Assembly: GCA_902729315.2 (NCBI GenBank)
Contig: LR746273.1
Coordinates: 3,883,001-3,947,000, forward strand
Reading direction: 5' to 3'
DNA length: 64,000 nt
Source of the DNA: Spirodela intermedia
Lineage: Eukaryota > Streptophyta > Magnoliopsida > Alismatales > Araceae
Shown: piece after piece, positions 40,101 through 53,577 of the stretch
How positions within the stretch are numbered: position 1 is the first letter of the stretch
Layout of the letters: each line of letters begins with the position of its first letter
Translations under genes and position numbers: made by a program
Notes under the pieces: generated by a model
Seen by the model: only the letters and a program-made list of their open reading frames with translations
Database searches by the model: none
What the model was told of the DNA's origin: nothing

Positions 40101-41650
40101 TATCATTTGGATGACTCCATCACTTGTCACAAAACTCATCTGGTTGCTCAAAGCTTTATGTAAGCATATGGGATCAACTACATTGAGATGTTCTCTCTTA
40201 CCATTTGCCTCAACTACATTCGTGTACTCCTCTCTTTCGTCATGAATCAGACATGGTATCTTTACTAATTAGATATTTCTAATGTCTTTTTCTACAGTGA
40301 TCTCATAAAGTAGGTCTTTATGGAGCAACCTCCCAGGTATGTTGCTCAAGAGAAGTCATCGAAGGTGTGTCTCTTACGACGTGCCATTTATGGGCTCTAG
40401 TAGATTCCATGTGCTTGGTTCGTCAAATTTAGTAGTTTACTCATTACTTTTATCTTTGCCACCTGCACTATAGATTCCACCGTGCTCACAAATAAGACAA
40501 AAGGTGGCCTTATCATCCTTACAATCTATGTTGATAACATTCTTGTGACTAGAAGTGATGAGGTCAATATCTCTGCTACTAAATTTTACTCACAACAGTA
40601 CCTCAACATTCATGACTTGAGGACTCCGCAATATTTTCATTAGATTGAGTTTGCATATCAAGATGGAAAGCTCACCCTTACTCAGCGGAAATATGTCCTC
40701 AACATACTTCAGGAGATAGGCCTCCTTTAGTGCAAGCTAGAGACTTTGCCCATAGAAGTTCACCCACATTTGTCAAACACTTTATCTCTTTTACTCGATG
40801 ATGCTAACTAGTATCGATGATTGTTGGACAAGTTGATATATTTCACCGTCACTTACCCTGACATTGTGTACATAATTTATGTCTTAAACTAGTTTATGTA
40901 GAAGTTTTAACGAGTTCATTGAGAGGGAGCTCTATGAGTCCTTGCCTACATCAAATGATCTCTAAGGAAATGACTCATCTATCGACAAAATAGCTATCTC
41001 CGCATTGCAACCTATTTTGATGTCAGGTATGTAAGTAACAAGGGTGACTAAAAGTCTACTACGGGTTATTACACATATGTCGGCAGTAACTTAGTCACTT
41101 AGCGGTCTTAAAAACAGAGGGTGATGTCTTACTTCACTATGGAATCCGAGTATCAAGCTATAACTAAGACAACGTGAGAAATAATATGACTTCGATCACT
41201 TCTTGACAATCTTGGCATTATTTCTCCCTCTCTAATGTCCATATATTACGATAATCAAGCAATAATCTTTATTATTGGTAATTCTACTTTTCATGCGCGT
41301 ACAAAGTACATTGAAATCGACTATTATTACATTTGAGATAAGGTTATATCTAGACTTATCTCTACTCCTCATATGATATTATTTCATCAGCTTGTGGACA
41401 TCTTTACAAAGAGTTTAGTTAGCATCTTTTACGACACCACATGTACTAAGTTAGACATGTGCGACTTATATGCTCTAACTTGAGGGAAATTATTTGATAA
41501 TGGTATCAGACTCTTGGCCCACTATGACTTATTATCTATCTCTCTCATCTCTCCTCTCTCCTATATAAGAGACATGTATTCTATCTTGACGTTGTATGGA
41601 TTTTAGAATTTTTTCCTCTCATATCAATAAGATGTAAAGTGTTCTAAATA
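37150..41650 (+). mobile_element. Decayed Ty1/copia LTR retrotransposon
   Basis: The + strand carries a heavily mutated copia polyprotein interrupted by many stops and frame changes. In order: an integrase-end-like segment (NSVVKCKYCQLLNITHTL, about 39177-39230) and the start of reverse transcriptase (VFTIKYHLDDS and HLVAQSFM, about 40090-40170). The RT core follows with the catalytic region IYVDNILVTRSDE near 40524-40562, where the family has YVDD. Then comes IEFAYQDGKLTLTQRKYVLN near 40650-40700 and the RNase H part (YYDNQAI, HARTKYIEID) near 41240-41320. After it, a TATATAAG box near 41562 may lie in the 3' LTR. Domain order IN-RT-RNaseH is that of copia. The limits and LTRs could not be fixed; 38.9-41.5 kb is the secure part. 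Confidence 0.75.
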
Positions 41651-44600
41651 TGTTATTTATTGCTCACTCTTAGAAATGTGATCAATCTTGAAGAATTTAG
41701 AGATCTACATACATTAAGAAAAGGGTAGAAGGGTTGGATTCTATTTTAGGATCAACCTAGTGTCACTCTAGGATCAAAGAATCGAATCACTACCTACTCT
41801 TCAATTATATTAATTTTTTCTCACCAAGAGGATCTCAAAAGTAAGATAATCTAATAAGAAAAAAACTTATTCATTCAAAATAAAATGTAATATATAATGA
41901 AAGAACCACATACACGAAAGATGACTTCTATATGTTATTTGGAGTGCTCAAAGAGATTCATTTTTAGAGTTCTTGATTTGGTTCAAGGGTTTAAGTTTGT
42001 AGAGATCTCTTCTTCTCTCTCTTAGGTGTCCACTCCTATGAATGTAATGACCTTCTCTCTTCTCTATGTGGCTCGTTATTCTCTCCTTGGTCATGACTAT
42101 TTTTAATCCCTTGGATTATGAGGGAGAGTGTACATGATTTATATTAGATTCCTCTCTTTAAAGGTAGTTGATAAGTCTTTATTATCATGAATTAATAATT
42201 AGTAAATAATATAATTTTAATCTTAACTCATGATAAATAGACTTATATTTATGTTAAATTATAAAAAGTAATTTTCAGTTGATTAACATAATTTTTTAGT
42301 TAATTATGTGATTTTCTATGAATTTATATAATTTGTATAGTCTTATTTTTGAGATAATTAAAGAAAAATATATATATATATAATAAAAGGGTGGGACCCC
42401 TTGACTAGTTGGGCCTACAAGTAAGTCAAAAGTATAGTTAGAGAGAATCACAAGTAAGGTCTCGAACGATTAGGACTGATGAGAACACATGTGCACCACT
42501 CCTCTTCCACGTCACTAGTGGCCAGCTGACTGTGGGGTAAAGAATAATCATACATGTGGGAGACAATGACTCATTGCTTACAAATGTGATAGTACTATAT
42601 ATTTACCTAAAACTTTAGCACATAAGTGATGAGATACTAAATTCATGTCACACTTTTCCTCAAAAGACTTCAAAGATTTTAATACCTAAATTATTCTTTA
42701 ATTATTATATAGATATACCATGATGACATCACTTGATAAAAGTATTAGAATACTTATTTCAATCTCTTCCATGCAGGCGAGCAACTACTGCAGGTTTGAA
42801 TCTTCTCATAGTCAAAACTTGTATTTTTATCTGATTATTGTGACTTTCTTACAAATCACTAGTAAAGTATTAAGCTATTAGAATCGTTGAATCATTAGTA
42901 AAAATCTCGTCAACATGATTCGTGAAGTATCATTACTAAAATTGTTGAATAATTCGTAATGAATGATCACAAATTCATTAAGTAAATTATCTCTAATTAA
43001 TCGATGAATAATTTTTTTGTTAAGAAGAAGACAATCTACTGATATATGAGTCGTCACCTCTTGAGAGGATATCGGATGTAATGAAGAACCTTATCTCGCT
43101 GTGTGAACATGAGGATAAAGCTCCCTGACATACGCCCCGCCTCTATCTAACTCTTCTTTGTTGGGTGACAACCATCGGAGAGTTGTAGAGTTGTTATTTT
43201 TCTACTCCACTAGATGATAGTCGTTAGAGACGATTCGACAACCTATTTCATTGATCTCTATATTTCATAAAGAGATTTAGAAATTACCCATGTCGTCTTT
43301 ATCTAAAGAGAGACTTTGAGACTATAGACATTAGATGACGATCTTCTCAAATGCTTAGGATTTCAGTACATTATTAATGCATCACCACCGCAATGTCAAA
43401 AGTCTGTTTTCCTACTTTCAACTTAATTTTGCTTCATTTAGTGATAAATTGTGTGATTTAAATTTACTAAATTATATTTCATTCAATTACAATTTTTTTA
43501 ACTTTTATATATCTTAATTTGATTAATTAAATCACTTGTAATTACTTACGTATTAATTGTCAAGTGAAATTCTATTTCTGTCAAATTTGTATTCGTCGAG
43601 CATTGACATCATCATGTCGTCCGCACCCTTATTTCCTTTTTTTGTGAATTTTAAATATATTTTATTTTTATTTCTTAGTATAAAATTTATAAAAAATATA
43701 TTCTTTGAGGAATTTAAAAAAAAAGATAATAATATATTACATTTCTCTAATTGACTTGAAAAATTATCACTATTTGTGGAAGTCTTATTAAATTATAATT
43801 GATATATTTTTTCAGAAATACTTATAAATATCTAAAACTTAGTATTTTTTAGTTTTATAAATATTTAAATTTACGTAATTTACTATATAATGATTAAGTC
43901 ACATCAATAGCCTAAAGGAGGTGAGTGGCTCTTAGTGTCTCCTTACTTTTCCTTACCCTTAGACCCTTATGACTTATCTCAATTCTTAGATTGAGTTGCT
44001 TGAGGGGCTAAGATAGTCCTAAGAGTTGTTTAATGAAGGAGAGGGGTATGGCTGATCAGATAGTACCACATTTCCCTCTCTCTAATTAATGAAGAAATGA
44101 ACCACCCACCTTAAGTTGGTAGTTATCATAATTTAAAGTGAGCGAAGATGCCTCCTTATTAGGCCTTCTCCTCAATTAATGTGGGATGTCCAGCTGGCCT
44201 ATGGGCCTAATATGACTTGAAACATAATATTAAATAAAGTCTATTACCCCTCAAACAAATAAATATAATAAATTAGGCATAAGAGAGAAATCAATAGGGT
44301 AAATCTAAACTCATTTATCCATGAGTTGACTTAGGGCTTAAGAGATGCATAATAAATCATAAAACTCATGATTATATTTTATAATATAAATAATCATGAC
44401 TCAAAGCACTAATATTAATTCAAATTTAATAGAAAAATTTGGAAAAATAGAAAAACCTTTGAAAAATTTATTTAAACTTAAAATAAAACCTAAAATACTC
44501 AAGAAAATCTGAAAAATATTAAAAATCAGGAAACATATTTTTATCATATTAAATAATTATCAAATGTTAAAAATCATAGTTTAGACATCAAATGAAATTT

Positions 44601-47600
44601 TCTTTATAATTATTATTCAAGTGAAGCATATGAATAAATAAATATACATGCTATAAAAAATATAAGGAAACATGAAATTAGAAATTTATTTAGAATATTT
44701 CATAAATTTTGTTTCACCTATTTTATGTATAATTAAATCTCATTTTGTATCAATTTAAATACTAATTATCTAAATTATGCAATAGTTAACATGCAGCATT
44801 TGCATGTTATGAGTCATCACCAAAAAGGAGGAGATAATTAGAGGATTAAATAAGTAATTTTTTGATTACGTCAAACACACAAGAGCAACCAAGTGATCCA
44901 ATTATGATTATTACTCATTTTTCAATATATGATTAAATATTCTTTTATGTATGCATGTCAAATATCAAATAAGGATTTGACGAACTTATTTGTGTCCATA
45001 ATGTTGAATTCTATAATTTTCTATATTATTACTTTACATTAATGTATAAAATATTAATATTAATATTAATAAGATGTATTATTAATAAAAAATAATGATT
45101 TACACATCATAAATGATTGTAAGAGTTGTCTCATTATCAATGATTGTAGTTATGAGACATTTGGTTTAACAAAACCCAATAATAAAATACTTTGTATTAT
45201 GTACATAACAAAGGGTTGAACCCTTATAAATATTATAAGAAGAGTTAACCAAAAGTTAAAATTAGGGTCATAACAATTCAAGCCCTCCTTTTTATCTAAG
45301 TGTAACCAAAAATCCAAGAATTTTTTTTTTCAAGATCTTTTTGTTGCATCACTAAAATTTGATATTTCAAGTATTATGCAAACTTGAGATGGACCTCAAA
45401 CAAAAAACTATAAAAAAAGACCTAAAATAAATAATTAAGCCTCAATGAAGTGTGATAAGATAGAGTCATGCTTCTTGCCAACAAAGTTTTGCCTTGATCT
45501 ACGTTTACTCTTTTTTAATTTATGTTACGTATTTATCTTGTCTATTTTAGGGATAGGCTCATAATCTATTTTCATTTTTTTGGAGTATATTTATTTTTGA
45601 GGCATCCCACTTCATTTTTAGGCCCTTTTTTGGCCCACACATTATAACCCCAAGCTGAAGTAGCTCATTAATCATAAAAGTTGAGACTTAGTTACTTTTA
45701 AATTGTTCTATAAAAATAAAAAAAGAAATAATTTCAACTTAGTGGGCCCCATTGAGTGTAATAAGACCCAATTTTTTGGGTGGTACTTTATATTTATATT
45801 ATCTACAAATATATTTTGATTTTATTTCAGAATGTTTTTTTGATTTTATAGTTTGTCTACTTTTTGGGATGTTTTTCCCTTTTTAGGCAAATGTAAGGGG
45901 GCCCATATTGTGATCTCAAGTCATTTTTGAAGTATTACGAGTTTTTCCTCTTTTAAAGTTATCCTTTTATTTTAATGTAGATTCCAACATACTTCTTAGA
46001 TTTAAAAGAACTCTTTTCATCTTGTGAATTCAAGGTTATTCTTTTGTGGACTCAATGGTGAAAGTCTCTCATTATGTTGATTCAAAATTGAATTTCTATT
46101 GATGTTATTGGTTTTGATAATTACATGTGAAAGTTTATTGATATGAAATTATTAAATATTCATGGTTATTTATATATGTTACGAATATGTCTCAAATACT
46201 CAATATGATCAACATAGTTATTATATAAATTATTTTTAATGATTTTATAATCTTATTACTAATAATAAAATCCAAGGTATTAATTATTGAGATTAAATGA
46301 TTCTCCATATTTAGAACATTTGACCAACAAATAATATGAGCTTAAGAATCCTTTTTAAATGAAAAGATGAGTATGGTTAAATAGGTATAAGGAAACCATG
46401 GAAATTATATTTACTTTGATTATACAGTTTATAATCATGTTAGACATTATTTAATATTTTTAGTTAATGATAGACAAGTTCTCCAAGATTTCATGTTGAT
46501 TAAATTATTAAAAAGTGAAAAAAGAAAAGAGATATTGAAATTTCAAATACAGCATCTCGATGGTGAGAAATCCAACTATTATGTACACAAAAAGTCATGG
46601 TAAACTTGGTGATTTGGATCTAATCTAGATAGCCAATGATTATCCATCAAGATAGAAAACATTAGTTCAAATTTAAATGAAAAAATTAGGAAATATAGAG
46701 TTTCAAATGTATAAGATTTACTAAAAAATAGAAAATTGTTATGGGATGAAGGCTGACTTATGACATACGATTTATGCATAAAAAACTAAAAAATTAAATG
46801 AAGGTTCAAATAAGAACATCAATATCTTTTGGTAGTATGCGTCCACAATATGCAAGAACACTTTATCCTCTTGTCTAATTAATTTTGAAAAAATAATTAA
46901 CTTTATCATCAATTCTTGTTGTCCATTCAACCCTAAGATAATTAATTAGGTGGTGAGGGAAAAGTGATTTAGGTGAAGGCACAAAATATTAGTAGCCATA
47001 TTTGGCATAGAAAATGATGAGTATATGAAGATACTAACTTGATGTATTTGGGTGGATGATCTTGTAAAAATTATTGTGTAATTTATGAGGGATTAATGAA
47101 TAGTTAATGAAAATTTCCTCTATATTGGATGTAGCTAGGTGAAGTACAAACTAATAAATTATAGTGTTCTTAGTGAAAGAGAGATTTGAGAGTATGTGTG
47201 TTGACACATCTAATGATACTTATATAATGTACAAGTTAAATAAAAAAACACAAGAAATCATAGAAACCCTAATTCACCACCATCTTTGTGTTTCACCTAA
47301 TCTAATAGTTCTTAGTTTCTTCATCTAAGTTTGCACTTTGCAAATTTAATGTTAGATCTTGTGATCTCATGCATCAATGTTATGACACAAATAATCTCAA
47401 CTATTGCAATGTTTTGTTCTCTTTGAGACATTAATAGAAGTTTAAGATACTTTTTTTAATAATGATTTTACATGCTCTGAAAGAAAACAATATCATCTAT
47501 CTTATAAAATAATTGCAACACTAATTTCTCTTCAATATATCTGATCTAATACCACTTTAAATCTTGAAATGGTGTAAATATTGATTCTATGAAATCAACT

Positions 47601-48240
47601 TGTAAATATAATGTAAAAGATTCTTTGGCACATTCTGAGATTCATAAGTTATCTTGTAATTTGATATTCTGAGATATATAGTTATGAGGAAGAAATTGAG
47701 ATTTTAATAATTTATTCATTCTATCACTTTTGCAAATAGGTTTTTTACCTGATCTAACACAAATGGACTATAAATGTTCCCACCATACGGAGGCCCCACT
47801 CTTTAACTTATATGCAACTAATTTAATTTTCTTTTTAGTGGGAAAATTATCATAAAATCTGGATTTTTTTAATAGAAAAATCCTTCAACTTCTACTAACC
47901 AATCTGAAAATTACTCAATTTGAAATGACTACTAATACTTGTTGAATGAATTTTCATGTGAAAATCTCTCCAATCATCATCTTCAAATCTATTTTTGAAC
48001 TTCATGAAAAATAAATAAAACAATAATAATGGTAGTTTAATTTTAAGTAACTTTTTTGCATAAACCTCAAATCATTTTTGAGTACTCACATTAGTTTGGG
48101 TCCTTATTAAGCATTATCCTTTTTTACAGCCTAATTTTAAAACGCTTAGGCCTCCAAAGTTGGCCTTCTCCTTCTTTTCTGCATTATGCGCAGCATTAAA
48201 TTTGAATATAGTTCTGCCGTGTGATTATGAGACAGCCAGA
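41650..48240. other. AT-rich gene-free region, probably old transposon debris
   Basis: About 6.6 kb with no gene that I can support. Composition is strongly AT-rich with long A and T runs. On the - strand, near 47557-47541, AGTGGTATTAGATCAG resembles the initiator-Met tRNA primer-binding site (TGGTATCAGAGC) of plant retrotransposons, so another decayed element may be present. An echo of the 13.1/16.2-kb repeat lies near 46020-46090. Confidence 0.5.
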
Positions 48241-48884
48241 TGACATGGTCAGCTAAGCTCCCAACCTTGCCGATTACAACCTGTCAAAAGTCAGAATTTG
48301 GTGGATGCAGCACATTTTCCGACGGACTTCGATTTTGAGGACAAGTTCAGTAGAGCGGACTGCGCTTCTTGGCTCCGAATTTAGGAAGCAGGTAGAGCTT
48401 GGAAATTTCAGAAATGGAAGGCAATCGGGAAAACAGTCGTCTAGGGATCTCTGGAAGATCAGGAAGGCCTGCGGGGGACGGGAAATATCCCCCGGTGATG
48501 CTCCTGATTTATCATGGTCTTCCAAGGCTCGGGATGGATAGGATATTTTCTTTCAATTGCCCGCTTCATCCCTTTGATCGGCACTCTGAGGAAATGGGGG
48601 GTGTTTTGATTTGTGTCCCCCATGGATAGATATCCTACAGATAACACGATATCTCCTGCACGCTAACCAGTGGTTCGCCGCGTGGGAGATAGACCCCTCC
48701 TCTCGCTGTCTCTGTCTCTTCTCTTTCTTCTCTCTCTCGCTCACTATCCGCTCCTCCCCCTGCTCCCTCTCGCTGCATACCTCTCTCTGCCACCTCCTTG
48801 GTTCTCACTCCCAGGAAAACAAAGTAGATTATAGTAGAGGTGTTGGGTGGGAACGAGAGAGAGAGAAAGAGGCCAGATTGATTA
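48241..48884 (+). other. Promoter and 5' UTR of the TL29 gene
   Basis: No gene is supported. The sequence changes sharply from AT-rich debris to mixed composition and ends in CT- and GA-rich stretches (48690-48870) directly before the TL29 start codon. Confidence 0.45.
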
Positions 48885-51800
48885 ATGGCAGTCTCTTATC
48901 TCTCAACTTTGCCTTCCCTCCGTCCTCACTCCCCTCAAGCTCCATCGTCAGTTCTTCCCAGACACGCTACCAATGTAAGATAAGAAAGGGGGATGACGCC
49001 ATGTCTTCAAATTCCCCCATCCTCCATGGATGGCGTTTCCTCACTATCCTCATCTTTTAATCATTATGTCCCATTAGCTAACCTTCAGAGCTCTTACTGT
49101 GGGGGAAAACTTAGGTGGTCGTCTCTTGCCGTAGAACCGAGAGGTACTCTTCAGGTGTGGACTCCATCGGCAGGAGAGAGGCTCTAAAATGCGTCGGGGC
49201 TGTGTTAGGCATGGTATGTGAAAGCCTGTTAGGCTCTACATTTTTCGAGTCTGCCCAATTGCAGAAGTCTCCTGGTTTTCCTGCAACTTGATATTTCTTC
49301 TTCGATCTTGCATTCCCGTCTAATTCTTCGTGCATAACCAAGCTGACCCAGGAAGATTCTATATTAGGGAGGGAAATTATTGATAGTCGCTAATTCTGTG
49401 CGAAAGAGGTTTCTCCACTAATCTTCCGCGTCAGCATGGCATTTTATATGCTTCCCTGTTCAACTACCAACACCCAACTTCGAATAGTTTCATCGCTGTC
49501 TCAAAGAGATGTTCCAGCATGACAACTTTGGAGTGTTTCCTCCAATCGTGTCACTCTGAACATATTCTACATGGTTCAAGATTTTTGTTTACTGTTTCTG
49601 ACAAGATAAAAGTTCCCTTTCCTACCCTCTAGTTTTTGTTTACGCGGATGAAGTTCTGGTCCTTTTGGACTAATCCTTCCCTTTCAGAGTACCTGATCCA
49701 AACGTATGATGTTGTCCCGTCCTGCAGCGTGAAATATCCGCATAATATTCCAACGAGAGTCTTGGATGACGGTTCCACCATTTTTGTTTGGAACAATTGC
49801 CCTCCACTTGTGTCACCACCTCAATCAGCCGTAGAATCTCTCCTAGATTTCTGGCTTGAAGGTTCTAACATTGTTCCAGTGGACTTCCATGTTGACTTCA
49901 GGGCAAGAATCTCGATAAATGACCCATTTCAAGTATATCATGCAAACAGGACCAGATTGTATTGTTCTGCTGATATGGCTGCATTATACCGTTGATATGC
50001 CTGGCCCGCGTTATGCATTTTGCATCCACATAGCACCTTGTTTCTCTCAGTTATATACGCACATAATATATAGATTGAGTGGATGCTTTCCTGTCGAGAG
50101 ATTGGTGTCCCAAAATTAGTGTGGATACAGTGACAATTTTCGTCTAGTTGTCATATATAGGAAATTTTGGCGAGCTCAGGGTCGTTTACTGAATTGGCAT
50201 GCGCTGCTGATTTAATTCAGAGAAGACAACGGTCTGAACTCCAGTGTAAGTTGGAGGGTCTCATGATGTTTTAGGGATTAACTATGTCACTTATTTCGGC
50301 TGTCTAAATTCAATCTCTTTTTACAGCCTTTATCAAAGATAACTTTTCGACAGCCATCAAGGTATGTACCTGATATACTTGCAACATATTTTCGACTATT
50401 AAAATCTTCTCTGACTGTTGCCATATTCCACTGAACCTGCCTCTCTTATCTTTGAAGAAACACCCAGACCTTGTCCCATCTATACTTGCTCTAGCACTAA
50501 ATGATGCTCTCACATATGATAAGGTCAGGCCAATCTTCTTCATGATTTCATTTAATGGCACGGTGTTGACTTGGTGTCATCTAATTCCTCCTCGAAATTC
50601 TGACTGACCAAAATGCACTTCTAGGCCACAAAAACTGGAGGGCCAAACGGATCAATCAGGCTAAGGTACTTATTTTAAAAAATATTGCGACATTGAGGAC
50701 TCCTACATTTCACCATTCAACCTATCTGGAGCTCAGAAATATTTACTTCTTCTTTAGGTCCTTCCACTTATGTGTCATGTTGTTCTATATCTCTAGCTTC
50801 ATTAATTCTTACTCTTTCCATGAAGCTCGGAGATTAGCAGACCTGAAAACAGTGGGCTTGGTGCGGCATTAAGTCTTTTAGAGGAGTCAAAGAAGGAGAT
50901 AGATGCCTTCTCCAAGGGAGGGCCTCTTTCCTATGCAGACCTCATCCAATTTGCTGGTGAAATATGTAGCATGTCTCTTGGTCATTCTGTACCGATTCTT
51001 TTCTTGGTGTGTCTAATGAAAGCTTTCTTATATAATGACAATGGAAATAATGATCGTACATGAATTTTCTACTTTAGGGTCATCCTGTGATTCAATCATC
51101 CTAAAACGTTTAGGTTCAAAATTCTTCACTTCGATTTTTTTTTGTCTTGCACATCAAAATAGACGATTATGCACATCAAAATATGCGATGACTACAAACA
51201 CCTATTGTCACATCCTGTTTGAGAGTTTGAGTCGCTGATAGTTGATTTTGCGTTTACAAATGATTGGCCCTTGGGAAGATCATGGAAGTCTCGTATTTAC
51301 ACTGCTATACGAACATTGATTTATGTGGGGCGAGCACTCTTAGGAACGCCGTCCTTTTAACTGGAGTCCAACGATTCTTCAATTACATTTGGGCGCATTT
51401 GGAAAGCTCATATTTGCTATCAGTTGAACACACGACAATAACTGATGCATGCTCATGAAAAAGTATGCTTCATTGTCGCTTAGAAATGTGACTGTGGCTG
51501 CGCGTCAGATGCCATCTTTTATCCAGTCCGACCCTGCAATCATATGTAAATAGATGTTCCCACTGGCATAGCTCCGTCTTTCCTCTGTTAATGCTTGATC
51601 AAATCTAGCAAACGCGTCGCAACCATGCAAGAACTGTTATTTCCTCTCAATTTTGCCATCGCTTCTTTTTCTATTTTTTATAGTGTTACCTCTGATGGAA
51701 CATCATTCTAAGTGAGTAATTATTTCAATGCTTGGAATGCGGTGTAGCCCAATCTGCTGTAAGGAAAACATTCATCGACTCTGCCATTCGAAAGTGTGGT

Positions 51801-53577
51801 GGGAATGAAGAGAAGGGAAGGATACTCTACACCGCCTATGGCTCTACTGGTCAGGTCCGTTTCTGGATCCAACCCAAGTCTCTATACATGTAGCGGAGTA
51901 ATTTTGCTCATCAAAATGTGGCTCTCTGTCTCTGGGAGGGAAGATGGCGTAGCATTCCAAGCTTTCATTCTGTGGCCTGGAAAAGGCAAAGTAAATACTA
52001 AGGATGAACGCTTGCAAGGCATTTCACAGGGCCTAAAGTAGGTTATAGGTGGCTGCCTATTACCTTTGTCTATAGAAAGTCCTGAAAATGTGAGGAGTAC
52101 ACACGGTCACTCTCGCTAAACTGTCTTCTTAATCAGGCTTAAATGTTTACCCTGGAGAAATGCTCAGTACAAATCTGCCACCAGATCACAGTCTCCTTTC
52201 CTGTTCTTTACATTTGGTTTTATTTACAGTCTAATAGCCCGTGTACAATTGGGATTTGGGGACGCTTGGATAGTATTTCCTTGCCATGGTATTGTGGGAT
52301 CGCCACTTTTTTAAAAGAGGCAGATTATGGAATTGACAGCATATGATTTGCAAGAAGATGATCGATTTTATTGAAGGTAAAACGGTGAAAAGCTTAATAC
52401 CCTTCCCCCGTGGGGTTCTCTTAGTTTGTATGCATTGATATGTAACTTTGTTACCATGAAGAGATGTTTTCATCAAGTTAGGCCGCAATAATCTTACTTC
52501 CTGACCATGTTCACAGTGGGGCTTGTTCGACAGACAATTTGGGCGGACTGATTCCCAAGAACCCGACCCTGAAGGGCGCATCCCTCAGTGGGACAAGGCA
52601 TCTGTCCAGGAGATGAAAGCGAAGTTCACGGCAGTAGGCTTGGGTCCTCGTCAGGTGATCTCCCAAAGTTGCTTTGTCTTCTGTATATTCTGCAGATCTC
52701 AAAAGAAAGAATGTTGCGTCCTTAAATCATGTGACTGCGCTCATGAAAAGTCGACAGGAGAACTAGGGACTCGGTAAAGGCCATAAGTTTCTTATTTTGG
52801 CTAATATTATTAAAAATATATATTTTGGTTCCCTTCGTAGTACCCAGGCTTCCTTAAACCTGACCATGTTGCTGGAATGCACTCATGCTTTCATATTAAA
52901 GTCTGTGACCCTCACCTCTTCCTTGCCCAGGTCAAGGAATCGAGATTTCATGATATTTGCGTTCATCACCATCCTTAAACAGAGCCTAGGTGTTTGTAAT
53001 GTATTATTGCTCTTGCTAGTTCCCAATCGCTGTCTAATTCCACCTAGAATCTCTCTGGAACCAAGTTTTCTAAGTTTGCACGAACGCTTCCTTCTGCAGC
53101 TAGCAGTGATGTCAGCGTTTCTGGGTCCAAACCAGCTGGCAACAGAGAGCTTGCTAGCTTCGGATCCTGAGGTCCGTCCCTGGGTCGAGAAGTATCAGCG
53201 AAGCAGAGAAACCGTTTCTCAGACTGATTACGAGGTGAGAGCTCCCCGCCAAAAAAACTCACGTCTCTCCCCTAATGCTGGTGCCTAGAGGGGATATCCG
53301 AACCTTGAGATAGCTCAATGGCCGTGGGTCAACTGAGATACAATTCAGAGAGTCAACTCCCCTGCTGTTTCTCTCATGGGTCAACGGCAGCGAAGCACTG
53401 CTCAAAAGGTTCTTTAAATTTCCAAGTGCCTCAGCAAGTGTCCTGTTCTTCCCTCTGTGGTGGCAGGTGGATCTGATTACAACCCTCACCAAGCTCAGTG
53501 GCCTCGGACAGACCATCAACTATGAAGCGTATTCTTACCCGGTCCAGAAGATTGACTTCCGGAAGCTGAAACTGTGA
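48885..53577 (+). CDS. TL29: Thylakoid lumenal 29-kDa protein TL29 (APX4), peroxidase-like
   Basis: Ascorbate-peroxidase relative in the thylakoid lumen. TL29 is known to be associated with photosystem II membranes and to lack heme and peroxidase activity. Exons: 48885-48974, 49115-49213, 50161-50245, 50327-50361, 50458-50523, 50625-50665, 50826-50956, 51748-51854, 52517-52654, 53100-53234, 53467-53577; 345 residues, near the usual length. Targeting is bipartite: a Ser-rich chloroplast peptide, then twin arginines (GRREALKC, residues 49-50) before a hydrophobic stretch and a likely cleavage near ACAAD (about 79). This fits Tat import. The peroxidase fold follows: LALNDALTYDKA, then GGPNGSIRLSSEISR, GGPLSYADLIQFAAQSAV, then GRTDSQEPDPEGRIPQW, and MSAFLGPNQLATE. 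The distal site reads LND where APX has WHD, so the distal His is replaced. Exon 2 was set by frame; its acceptor is weak. All phases fit. Confidence 0.93.
49636..49995 (+). other. Protein-like open frame inside TL29 intron 2, unrecognised
   Basis: An open frame of about 120 codons (first ATG at 49648) lies in the same direction inside intron 2. It reads like real protein (SEYLIQTYDVVPSCSVKYP, TRVLDDGSTIFVWNNCPP, AVESLLDFWLEGSNIVPVDF), but it fits neither TL29 nor a family I know. It could be an exon fragment of another gene moved here, or chance. Confidence 0.25.

Noticed and set aside
49089-49143. Alternative TL29 exon 2 beginning at 49089 (SSYCGGKLRWSS)
   Set aside because: Its frame does not connect to the conserved twin-arginine segment. 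Starting at 49115 gives a continuous frame from exon 1 through GRREALKC.
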